DNA of 26,948 nucleotides, taken from assembly GCA_049999765.1 (NCBI GenBank), contig JBNGIQ010008983.1, positions 1 through 26,948 of the forward strand, written 5' to 3'. The notes under the pieces were generated by a model. The model worked only from the letters and a program-made list of their open reading frames with translations, made no database searches and had not been told where the DNA came from. Below are positions 9,127 to 19,313 of this stretch, one piece after another. Both the position numbers and the translations under genes were made by a program. Numbering within the stretch: position 1 is the first letter of the stretch; the number at the start of each line of letters is the position of its first letter. The stretch is from Phaeoceros laevis (taxonomy: Eukaryota > Anthocerotophyta > Anthocerotopsida > Notothyladales).

Positions 9127-9417
9127 GCCAAACCTTGCAACTCCGAATGTCTCAACTATTCGAAGGATTGCTTGGACAAGCGACTGCTCTGCCAGCACAG
9201 GGTGGCTGAGGGTGGGTTTGGAAGGTGGAAGACCGTACCAACTGTCCATTTGGAGGTGGGGCGTGCCTATCTCCTCCATATGGTGTTATTGAGTCGCAGG
9301 AGAGGACAATTCAGCCATTCACACCGTTTCGGCTCATACCTTCCCAAGGAGGAGTTCCTATCCCGCTGGGAGTTGGCGACCTGCCTGGCAGGATAACGAC
9401 GCTAGCGAGCTCTCAAC

Positions 9418-12014
9418 ATGGCGGCAGCTATGGACATAGACAGAGAATTGATTTGCCGGAAACAAGCCGAGTACATTTCACAGGTACGTCGTAGTGAACT
9501 CTCTGTGTCCTAGAAGCGGGCTGTTTTGTGGTTGGTCGCTCATGTCTTTTGAGTTTCGCAGGACGACAAATTCCACTTGCGGACGCAGAAATATAAGGGT
9601 CAGCAGTACAGCCAGCTGTATTTTGCTCGCCTGCACACTCTGCGGGAGCGCATCAAGGCCGTTGCTAGAGCAAAGTGGCCAACTGTATCAGGTGAGCGCT
9701 CTGTGTGGTGATTGACCAGATTAGCAGCTCATTTTTCATTTCTGTGATGGCGGAGTGTGCTGTCATGGCCGGCAGTATGCAACATTCTAGGTCTTGAAGA
9801 GGGGAAAAAATGCCTGGTTGTGGGCACGCTTTACAAGCAGATGATGCTCAAGCCGTCGATTCTTGCTGAGTACTCCAAAGAGGTTGCCTGCAATGCTTTT
9901 TACTGCATTGTGGTCGCTCGCTTTATCCACGAAGTTGTCTGCTTGTTTTCGGGTAGGTTTGATGGTTTGATGAAACTGGTGAACTAGCGGGCACAGGGAT
10001 AACAATTCTGTCTGGTGGGCGCTGCAGCGTTCTAATGTTCCCTTGGCAACACCCGATAAATTCACCCATGCAACTGACCACCTGGTTCTGGAGGATGAAA
10101 GTGGACGAGTTAAGCTGGCAGGAGATGCATCTTACCCTCCACTCTATGTGACAGGTTGGTTCTACTTCCCGGGCATCATATTGACGTTTCGCTCGCATGG
10201 ACTTCTTTGCAACAGACTGGAAACTGCCTTTGCCTCTGTCCTTTCGCTTGCAGGTGTGGTCGTGGCTATCCTTGGGCAGGAAGATAAGAATGGAGTGCTC
10301 TTTATACATGAGATTTTGGAGGCAGGCTTGCCATCTCAGACTCCTTTGCCTTGCCCAACTCCTCCAGGTGGGGACCGAAACATCCACTCATCTGCAGCTT
10401 TAAGTTGCTAGGCTTCTAGTGCCATCACCCTTATCCTTGTCACTGTTGATCACAGAGGACAAGTTTGTGGCCCTAGTGTCCGGGCTCAAAATTGGTGCCA
10501 ATGGGTCAAACCCCCTCCTACTGCAGTTGCTTATTGATCACTTGACAGGATACCTTGGAGAGACCGAGGTATGCATGTATATGTTCTGTACACTGTTGTA
10601 GTAATTGTCAGGGAGCAACATTACATGTCTCTAGAACTGATATCAGGAGTTCCCTATCCATCATCAGTGGATTTACTTTGGACTTTCATAAATTGCAGGA
10701 ACAAAGCTTCAGTGCTCAAGTGGTGCGGGTTGTTATTGCAGGCAATTCTGTAGACCTCCCACCCAGTTCACTGCATGGGCAAGTATGCAGATGTACCTTC
10801 CACGGATGAAGTTTACATAGTGACGACCTTCCACAGTTATTTCCAGTTGTGGAAAGGCAGGTGTTTTGACTTGGTATTTGTCCATGTGTAGCCTGTGCCG
10901 CCAAAGGAGCAAGCGAAGCTCATGGATCCTGTCAAGGAGCTTGACCTAACACTTACACAGGTGTGCTGGTTATCGGAGTTGAAGTCGGTGTACCTTCACT
11001 TTTGCTGAAGCTTAGTGTTTAAGAATATCCTTGCTGTTCAAATCCGCAGATAGCAGCTGCAATGCCTGTAGATATCATGCCTGGACCTGACGATCCTGCC
11101 AACTATTCTCTGCCCCAGCAGGTGAGACACAACCTTTGAACTGAAGTGTGTCTTGTCTGGCCTCCATTTATACTGGGTGCCAGCTCGGAAGATTGCATCC
11201 TCGATTGTTTCCTAACTGTGCTCATCAGCCTCTACATAGGTGCTTGTTTCCTGGAGCTGCAGCTTACAGTACGTTCCAGTCTGCTACAAATCCGCACGAA
11301 TTTCAGCTGGATGGTGTTCGGTAATTTATGTGGGGTTGAGAATTTGATGTTTGCATCCTTCTATCTGGTGGGATTCTGGGACCTGTCTTACCTCTGGTTA
11401 TTTTGGAAACAGTTTCCTCGGCACTTCAGGGCAGCCCATTGATGATTTGGCCAAATATTCTGAGTCAAATGATCGGCTTGATCTGATGGAGAGAACCCTG
11501 GCTTGGAGACACCTTGCACCTACTGCACCCGACACCCTTGGTACGTTACCATGCCATTATCATAGGAGAACCAGAGCCAGCACCGCGTTCTTCTGCAAGC
11601 TCATTCTGCATTTTCTGTCGCAGGGTGCTATCCTTTTACCGTCGAGGACCCCTTCATCATTGAAACGTGCCCACATGTCTACTTTAGCGGGAACCAAAAG
11701 AAATATGCTTCTCGACTAGTGAAAGGTGACCGTCCTACACATGTCAAGATGCATTTGCAGCATTTGCACAAACAGATGGTAACCGTTGTGCGCGTAAAAA
11801 CCCTCAGGGTCAGCAGGGCAGCAAGTCAGGATCGTTTGCATACCCCGGTTTTCTGAGACTGGCAGTGCTGTGCTGGTACGTAAATTGCTGTTAGCCGTGC
11901 GGGATGATCAAAGTTTTGTGCATGACGAAGTTCATGACCTTGCGCTGTGTGCAGGTGAACATCAGAACATTGCAGTGCCATCTCGTAACACTCTCCACGT
12001 CCTCGTTTCAATGA
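9418..12014 (+). CDS. POLD2: DNA polymerase delta small (B) subunit, 14 exons, complete
   Basis: This is the non-catalytic B subunit that holds the polymerase delta holoenzyme together during nuclear DNA replication. Exons: 9418-9483, 9562-9691, 9776-9882, 10028-10154, 10254-10367, 10456-10568, 10699-10782, 10892-10960, 11050-11121, 11229-11320, 11413-11540, 11624-11725, 11808-11875, 11955-12014. All introns are GT-AG and 78-145 bp, and all phases agree. The product is 443 aa, the usual length for plant POLD2. Recognisable blocks are [15 protein letters not shown] (N-terminus), [18 protein letters not shown] and [10 protein letters not shown] (OB fold), [46 protein letters not shown] and [10 protein letters not shown] (phosphoesterase-like domain). 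As known for this family, the phosphoesterase metal-binding residues are not conserved, so it is structural. The ATG at 9418 gives the expected N-terminus. A palindromic E2F site lies 292 bp upstream. Confidence 0.95.
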
Positions 12015-12939
12015 CACACTGCAATGCCTTTATGTGTATGATTGGGCTGTGTCCCTCACAGATATAGGGGTCCTTAGAAGGTACAGCACTAGTTGGTACT
12101 AAGTGTACCTGGGAGTGGACGTCCTTTTCTGTGTTTTCGGCCATCCTTTCTTGGTCATGTCGACCTGGACTGCCAGACACGTCTCACCTAATTCATCATA
12201 TGGTGTCAAACTCCGGTTAGGGCAGGGTCACATCCGGTCAAATTCGTTAATACCTGTCACCGTTAAACTGTACCGCCTGTCCGACGGCTGTTCGGCACGG
12301 TACTAAGTTGCTTGATGAAAACGCCCTGCGTACTGCGACTGATGAGGTGCTCCCACGAACTGGGACCAACGTCACCTGAGAGGCTGAGACCGTAAAAAGT
12401 GTCATCAACCATGGCACTTCGGACGGAATGTGGTCTATGACAAAGTACACGACTGGGAAATGGGCGACTCAAAAAGACGATATATGAAAGATGAAAACGT
12501 TTTACAAATGAAAACCTCAAAAGGAAGACTATTTGCATAGCAATGGAATTGAAATGGGTGCTGGTCCAAAGAGCATCGTGCTCTAGGTCACTTAGCTCTC
12601 TTGGCTATATTGAGCCACTAGTGCTGAATTTTGATCCTACAAGCATGAAATGTTGGAGAGATATAGAGCTTAAGAAGAAGAAGAGGAGACTCTATTGAGT
12701 GCAAAATGACACATACTCACAACTAGAGACTTGAAGGAAGAGCTATAGAAATGCGATAGAATAGTTCAAACTTTTCATTTTCTTGAAGTCCCCACTTCTA
12801 TAGGAACATTCACATGAGAAGTTTGAACTCTTATATGCAGTCTCTCTTTTCTACATGCTCATGGCTTGGCTCTAAGCATTTTTCAATTTTTTCTAAAGCA
12901 CAAGAATCTCCTTTCAAACCATACATTATTATTTGTATG
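12015..12939. other. POLD2 3' flank and intergenic, no gene seen
   Basis: The POLD2 3' UTR occupies the first part; no single polyadenylation signal stands out. The rest, to the retroposed insertion at 12955, is AT-rich without a convincing coding frame. The 91-codon and shorter minus-strand frames at 12247-12538 overlap in different frames and look like noise. Confidence 0.5.
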
Positions 12940-13022
12940 AAACCATTCCTTGTTGCTTGGCGTCATAGGCTAATGGCTGCATACGCCTACTGAATAAATA
13001 AATAAATAAACCATTCCTTGTT
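12940..13022 (+). mobile_element. Short retroposed insert with 15-bp target duplication and (AAAT)n tail
   Basis: AAACCATTCCTTGTT occurs at 12940-12954 and again at 13008-13022. Between them lie 53 bp ending in four to five AAAT units. A 15-bp target site duplication plus a simple A-rich repeat tail is the hallmark of LINE-mediated retroposition. The insert is therefore probably a strongly 5'-truncated SINE or LINE end. No family can be named from 53 bp. Confidence 0.6.
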
Positions 13023-13132
13023 TTATCTCTTTCTACCTGCAAAGACCATATAAATTTCGTTTCCTTTGTTCAACATCCTCAATCGTGATTCCTACAACTG
13101 ATAATCTATCCATAGAAAGATCCGTTTTATTG

Positions 13133-13232
13133 NNNNNNNNNNNNNNNNNNNNNNNNNNNNNNNNNNNNNNNNNNNNNNNNNNNNNNNNNNNNNNNNNNNN
13201 NNNNNNNNNNNNNNNNNNNNNNNNNNNNNNNN
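13133..13232. other. 100-N assembly gap
   Basis: One hundred Ns, bordered on both sides by the same 9 bp (GTTTTATTG at 13124-13132 and 13233-13241). The size looks like a placeholder and the true gap may be small or negative. Confidence 0.9.
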
Positions 13233-13238
13233 GTTTTA

Positions 13239-14469
13239 TTGTGTGCAGGCCTCGGTTTACAACACGAGGCCGACGTGGCAGAGCAAAAGCTTTCGCCAGT
13301 TTCGCCTTCCTTTCCCCTGCGAACAGTCCGCGTTGTTCGTTGTTCCCGCCTCCCGCCCATTCTCTCTCTTTTCTCTCTCGCAAGGAATGGCGATGCCTTT
13401 CTTCCTTGTCTTGCAAGCGGACGGAATCCATCCATAGCCTGTCTCGACTAGCAACCTTCGGTGCTGGCCTGCTCTGCTCTNNNNNNNNNNNNNNNNNNNN
13501 NNNNNNNNNNNNNNNNNNNNNNNNNNNNNNNNNNNNNNNNNNNNNNNNNNNNNNNNNNNNNNNNNNNNNNNNNNNNNNNNTACCAGAGCAACTCCTTGGC
13601 CCACAGGGGCTGGCCTGCTCTGCTCTGCCCTGCCTGCGTGCTGTTTGGCCCGTCGCTGTGCGTGCGTGCGGGTGTGGTTGTGGGTGCGGGCGTCACTGTC
13701 GCGTTCAGATCTTGCGGCCTCCTAGGCCTCCCCTCCCTCCCCTCCCTCACCTGCCTGTTGCTCCGCATCACCGCAGCTTCTTTCTCCCTCCTCTTCCCTC
13801 GCCTCCGCTACCACCTGAAGCTTTTGCTCCTGTCCAGATCCGCCATCTCCCGGCTTGAAGTCACCGTCCAAAAGAATTGTTGTGTTTTTGCCTGCTTCTT
13901 GAGTTCTCCATCAGGAACAGGTCCATCTGGGGCAGGAGTGGATGTCCCTGCATTTTCAAGTTGCAAGTTGTCTAGTTTGGAAGATTTTGCACCCCCCGGC
14001 TGGCGCCCTCTGCTGGATAGATCTCGAGCGAATTTTCGTGTCCTCCTGCTACTGTCATGCTGTCCTGAGGTTGAACTGCAGCTGCATGCGAGCCGGCAAG
14101 TGCACTTGTGAGTGAAGGGTGGGAAATGAGGTGTCGGATGCTTTTTTCCTGGACCTTCGGGACCTCGCATTTGAGCTTGCTTGCGAATCGTCGGGCTTAT
14201 CAAGGAATCCAGCAGTCCTGAGCACAAGAGATGGAGATTCCCGATGTTCAGCAGCTACTACTTCTTCAGGATTTTTACTTTAGTCAGTGAACCTGCTGTC
14301 TACCCTGCGAAGTTCTGCAGCGTGCGACCGTGTAAGAGCCCTGCTCGCATTCCGGAGAGAATTTCACAAGCATCTTGATTGCTAGGGCCAGTAACTCGTT
14401 CGTGTCTCCATAGAGATCTTCAGTCGGAAAAAAAGTACTCCAGGTGTTCCCTCTCTTCTGTCTGGCAGC
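13239..14469 (+). promoter_or_regulatory. Promoter and long 5' leader of PHD gene A
   Basis: This 1.2-kb stretch before the first coding exon is C/T-rich and contains a second 100-N gap (13481-13580). Words such as TTTCGCCAGTTT, acagtccg and cggaat/cggatttcatcc-type blocks occur in the same order upstream of gene B (about 18527-18635). This shows that the regulatory region was duplicated with the gene. Several upstream ATGs would lie in the leader if transcription starts near the C/T-rich block. The transcription start and any leader intron cannot be fixed from sequence alone. Confidence 0.5.
13481..13580. other. 100-N assembly gap
   Basis: One hundred Ns within the gene A upstream region. 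The 18 bp before it (13463-13480) recur at 13609-13626, shortly after the gap. This suggests overlapping or locally repeated contig ends. Confidence 0.9.
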
Positions 14470-17400
14470 ATGGACGGTCAATCCAACTTGGTCTTCAAGA
14501 ACAGGTTATTCAGCTCATCGACAATGCTCAATCTATTGCCTCTACCTCAGTTCAGTGGTAATTAAGCAATCGCACTCCGTAAACAACACTCCTGCTGTAG
14601 CAAACGTACCACAGTCTCAGTCTTCTCCCTTGCTAAAGTTTCAGCAGACATAAGACTTCCACAAGGAGATGTATCTGACAGCTGATCCCACCAGGAAGAG
14701 GAGGCGGGGAGATAGGCTGTTCGGTTTTCACACATTTGGAGATCCTGGTTGCCCGGCCGACTACTACGGCCCCTTCAGAGACAACATCCGCAGATTTCTG
14801 GAGGAGTGCGCAGAGCCTGAACTGTACAATGTTGAGGGCATGCCTGCATGGTCAGTTGGCCTGACAGAGGACTCCAGCGGCTCCCGAATTTCGCTGCTAA
14901 TTATTGAGGAGGGCATGCGCGACTCTCTACATCCGCACTGCGACCACTGCCGGTGCATCGGTGAGTAAAACCTCAGCGAGCTTGTTTGATTGCATTTTCG
15001 ACTCAAACTCAACTTCACCGCCGGTTGCATGTGACCCTAGCTTGGGTGAGCGTTTGCATGTTGCAAGCTTGATTGCAATAGGAAACTAGGAAGATCCCAC
15101 TAGCAATAGCTAGCGTCTCTTGCGACTGCTGCTCAAGTTGTGCACCGGCAGATTCCACTTACTAGAAGTTCTGTTAGAAGTGATGCAATGCAGTACATGT
15201 TGCTGGTCTCCAGAACTTTGCATGTGTTCGTCACGAAGTTGATGCGCTCACTGGTCCAAGAAGTCGCTGTGAAAGCGACTTCATGCACCAGTAGGTGTAG
15301 ACTGGTCATGAATCAACAATAGACTGCAGCGACTAGGTGATTACCAAATTAGTTAGACATCTATTAGGTTCATTTGCACTGAAAGCTTGCAAATTTCGCA
15401 TGCATCAATGTCCGCTTCTAAGTCCACACTACGATTCTGGAGAACATTTCAAGATGTTTCTAGGCAAGGTGCTTAGCTTCCTGGATGAGCATAGCTCGTG
15501 CAGCCTGAAAGATTTCAGGGTTCAGACTTTTACCTTGTGGTACGACTGACATTGCGAGTGCATTCTCAGCATTTTGACCTCTTGAGTCCAGCTTTCCAAA
15601 CCAGAGAGAACTCGTGCCCTTCGGTTTCAGCCTTTTTGAGGCTGATGCCCTTTTGTTGTTTCTGTTGCAGGATGGAGCCATCATCCTGTGTCGAACATGC
15701 GGTACCACTTCATAATTCCAGCGCCAGAGATCGAAGAGAGACCAATGGGACTGGTAGGACTTGTTGGGGGAAAGGTCTGCCCAGGATGCAGTGATCCGAT
15801 CCCCACAAATATGTTCACCTGTCCTTCCTGTGGTGAAGATGCTGTGATTGGCAGTATATTGGACCTGCAAAGTCATTTGCTGCACGGAGTACTGCATTGC
15901 AATGGCTATGGCCATCTGTTGCGGATAAACGGCAGGGAAAAAGGATCCAAGTTTGTTTCCGGAAGGGAAATAATGGACCTGTGGGACAGAGTTTGTGCCA
16001 TGCTGAGAGCCAGGTTCGACCTCGCAATTCTTTCTGTTCCAAACTGTGACATTTTTCTGTGCTGCTGACATAGTTTGAAGAGCCTTCTATTGAAAGCCGT
16101 TGATTGTGGTGCAGAAAGGTGAGCGTTGAGGACGTTGCCAAAAAAAGGTCACTAGAATTTCGACTGTTACATTCTGTAGCCTATGGTGAATCCTGGTATG
16201 GGAGATGGGGCTACAAATTCGGCCATGGAAGCTTTGGAATAACAGCACAGATGTACATGAAGGCCATTGAGGCGATCCGAGGAATGCCTCTGCATGTACT
16301 AGTTCAACATTTTGATGGTGTAGACCAGGACGTGATTGCAGTTGTAACAATGTACCAGCGGGTTAGTGGCAACACGCTGCAAACAGTTGGGGATCTCATC
16401 CGGTTTATGTCGGAGCTTAAAGCTCGGCTTCCACTGCATCCGGCAGCCGCTAAAATTGTTGGGAAACCTGGCTCCAAGGAGTTCACGGAGAAGAAAAGCA
16501 GTTCGACTGGGAGTGCGAACAGTCCTCAGCCTCCAGCTGATATGCCGTGCCGTTGGTCAGTAAAACGGTTGGATTTAGCCACACAGGTTATTGTGGAAGC
16601 GTTGAAGAACTGCGAGAAGAAATGGATGCCACGCCAAGATGTCAGAGATGCAGCCAGGGTTTACATCGGGGATACTGGTCTGCTGGATTTTGTGCTCAAG
16701 TCTCTGGGGAATCGAGTTGTTGGTTCCCATGTGGTTCGGCGAGCTGTAAATCCAATAACAAAGGTCTTGGAGTATAGCTTGGAGGATGTAAACACGGCCA
16801 GCGTGAATTGTTCTGTCAGGGATTTGAGAGCGAGTCAGCCAGAACCAGTGTGTGAGGTTGGTCGGGCGGAAGTGCTTCGTGACATCGTTTATTTATACAA
16901 GCATGTGTTGGAAAGCTATAAGCCAGCCAGGCGGGGTATCAAGAGTGTCTTGACAGCAATTCCTACAGCATCACGGATAATCTTGGATACGAAGCAGTTC
17001 ATTAAGGATTACAGGGGAGAAATAACCCGCAAGTGTGCCAACAATGAGTGGGGCATGGACGATGATGAGATGTTGAGGGTGATGTGCACAGTCGTGCTGA
17101 AAGATGACGATGCAAAAAGGAATCGACCCAGCCCTCCTGCGGAACTAGTGGTGCTACCACCTCACGCCACTGTGGGGGACTTGAAGCAGGAGGCTCAACG
17201 AGCATACAGGGAGACCTATGAGATCATGCGTAGTTTTGTTGTGGAGTCGATTCCAGACTTGGAAGGCGATGATGAGGACTTACTGTTTGGTGCCATTGAA
17301 TCTGGTTCTCATGTCGTTGTACAGGGCAGTGGCATCGAGCTTTGTAGCGAGTGGCGCTACGAAGGGGGTAACGACAGTTGGATAGTAGACTGCCCTTGTG

Positions 17401-17555
17401 GTACAAAAGACGACGATGGAGAGCGCATGATAGCTTGCGATGTTTGTGAGGTGTGGCAGCATACCCGATGTGGGGGCATCTCGGATGCAGACTCCATCCC
17501 TCTTCGGTTTTTGTGCCACAGATGTGGAGTTGACCTGTTTCATGCTATGCTTTGA
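14470..17555 (+). CDS. MMD1/MS1-family PHD-finger protein, gene A, complete
   Basis: This is a nuclear chromatin reader of the plant family containing MALE MEIOCYTE DEATH1, MALE STERILITY1 and PTC1, which control male meiosis and tapetum development in flowering plants. Exons: 14470-14504, 14695-14960, 15671-16013, 16115-17555; phases agree; 694 aa. The start is in a 35-nt exon (MDGQSNLVFKNR) before KRRRGDRLF. Conservation of this tiny exon in gene B fixes the start. Features in order are FHTFGDPGCPADYYGPFRDN (near the N-terminus), HPHCDHCRCIGWSHHPV (residues 91-107), a four-cysteine ribbon-like segment (C137, C140, C151, C154), the family core (SHLLHGVLHCNGYGHLL, then RWGYKFGHGSFGITAQMY), a winged-helix-like middle region, and a C-terminal C4HC3 PHD finger. 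The PHD ligands are C641, C643, C656, C659, H664, C667, C682 and C685. Intron 2 is unusually long (710 bp). Confidence 0.93.
15238..15317 (+). other. Hairpin in intron 2 of PHD gene A
   Basis: An inner stem GAAGTCGCT/AGCGACTTC (15260-15268, 15274-15282) with a 5-base loop is enclosed by CTGGT/ACCAG (15251-15255, 15287-15291). The outermost GTTGAT/ATCAAC pair is at 15238-15243 and 15312-15317. It lies within the 710-bp intron that is only 216 bp in gene B. It could be a MITE remnant or a structured RNA; no function can be assigned. Confidence 0.4.
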
Positions 17556-18330
17556 GATCTACTAGTCATGTATTGTAGCTGCTGTAGATTTGTTGTGTTC
17601 GCTGCCTGATGCTCTGCTAGTTGCTCTAGATAGAGCAACTATTGTGCACATGGAAACATAACCTGGCCTTTTGTGAAAAAATGTGGTCACTGTCAGAACT
17701 TCACAAAATCTTGTACATGTACAGTACTAGAAGCTGAAAAACATTCTTATTTAATTTGCACCAGTTGACAATCAGCTGAGAAAGGTGCAATAGGACCTCG
17801 GCATCGGATACGATCTCAGGTAGTATATCATGTTTCGGGACCCTCCTGGGCACAACTCTCTGGTTATCATGAGTGTGGGTAGCAGGACGCGTAGAAGAAG
17901 TTGTAAGGTTGCTCGAGACGCTTTAGGTGGCAGCCCGGGCAGCGCATTCCCAGGTAGGCTTCGTCATGTCAACCGTCACAGCCTCATTGCTCAAGGTGCT
18001 GGTTGTACCGTGGATGAAAGCCTTGTGATTGTCTAGCAAATCGAACTCAATCTGCTGTACCTGGGACACTTGTGTTCGCTGCAAATGCTAAGCATCAGAG
18101 TTCATGACTGTGTATGTAAACTCGTAGGAGACGAAGGGACCTGTAGATTTGGGTTTCCCGTTCATGATGGGCAACTTCACAAAATGGTTAAATTTCAGGT
18201 TTCCGGTAATTCGGTACAAAATGTGCTCAATAATTAGGCTGGCATGGCCTGGACTGGCCTGGGACTCCTGACGCCTGAGAGCATGCATGGGTAATGAGCA
18301 GGCTGGCATGGGCCCGTAGCTTAAATGATG
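17556..18330. other. 3' region of PHD gene A and intergenic
   Basis: This stretch contains the 3' UTR of gene A. A perfect foldback (AGTTGCTCT, loop AGAT, AGAGCAACT) at 17619-17640 lies 64 bases after the stop codon and would form a stable hairpin in the transcript. Further on there is a palindromic TTGTACATGTACA-like word near 17712. The 13-mer caggctggcatgg or a near copy occurs twice around 18236 and 18299. No gene seen. Confidence 0.5.
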
Positions 18331-19313
18331 GAGATCAAGGGGATGATTGCGGTCGGCGCAGAATCGCAACGGAAAATTGCCGGAAATAAAATTTCGAAAA
18401 TGAGGGAAAAATCGGCCCAGCGGAGATCCGTAACTGAATGCGATCTGGCCCACAAGTGCAGCATGCGCCACGTGGCCTCCCGCCCCATACTTGTTCATCA
18501 TTGCAGAGTGGCCGTACTTTCACCTGCAGTTTCGCCAGTTTGGTCCGGGTTTTCCCTCCAAACTCCACCTCTTTCTTCTGTCCACCGCACAGTCCGTCCG
18601 TCGCGAGCAATGCTGACGGATTTCATCCATCCCTTGACCCCCGAAGCGAAAGCCGAAAGCCCTGCCCTGTTGTCGAACTTGCCCTCGGCTCGCTCGCTTT
18701 CCCTCGTACCCTCTCTGCTTGCGCCGTGCGTGCGGGTTGCGCTTCCGGCCTGCGGCTGCGTGCGTCACTTTGACGCTCTCCTCTTCCCTATCGCTCCCAC
18801 CTCCCATCTCCCTCCCTCGCAGGCTGCCGCTCGTAGCTATCCACATTGGACCAATTCGTGCTCGCTCGCCACCGGCTTGATCGATGCGCTAGTGTCTGCC
18901 TCTGTCCGGAGGTGCATAGCGATCCAGCGGGGGGCAACCTCTTTGTTTCAATGCTGCGCATGGCAACCTAGTCTGCCTCGGATCCCGGTTGCTTGTTCGG
19001 ATTCAGCTCCAGATTGCGCATTTGGAGCGCCGTCTTCAACGCGGAACCTCTTCTCCGGCAGCGCAGATGTTGAATTCCAAGGTGGAGCATGTGCCTGAGA
19101 ATGGCCATGGAGGAGGACCTGTTAACTAGCAGGAGGAGATTGGACATTGGAGGCTCGTCTAGGCAGCTGGCATGAGCCATGGTGTGCATTCGCCACCGGT
19201 CGGGTAGTTGACAGGATTGCAACAGACAGCTCTGCGTGACCGGCCTACTCCAATTCGTGGCTCCAGTACTGGTCGAGGAGAGCAGTTCTACCTTGGAGTG
19301 AACCCGCTGCAGC
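18331..19313 (+). promoter_or_regulatory. Promoter and long 5' leader of PHD gene B
   Basis: This is the upstream region of gene B, with a C/T-rich core around 18527-18640 that aligns in patches with the upstream region of gene A. A block at about 18335-18500 (including GGAGATCCGTAAC and CGATCTGG) recurs downstream of gene B at about 22525-22700. The 257-codon frame that runs through this region has no protein features and its composition reflects the GC-rich leader, so I do not call it a gene. Many upstream ATGs would precede the true start. Confidence 0.5.

Noticed and set aside
9041-9396. Open frames just upstream of POLD2
   Set aside because: They overlap in several frames within the promoter/leader region, have no shared domain, and end before or out of frame with the POLD2 start.
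13085-14111. Long open frames spanning the N gaps (257 and 216 codons)
   Set aside because: They stay open only because Ns contain no stops; the rest is GC/CT-rich leader sequence without protein features.
14669-14968. In-frame ATG (MYLTADPTRK...) as the start of PHD gene A
   Set aside because: The sequence before position 14695 is intron: gene B differs completely there, while both copies share the splice acceptor and an upstream 35-nt exon with a matching peptide.
18325-19098. 257-codon open frame before PHD gene B
   Set aside because: Low-complexity Ser/Pro/Arg composition typical of a GC-rich 5' leader, with no counterpart frame upstream of gene A.
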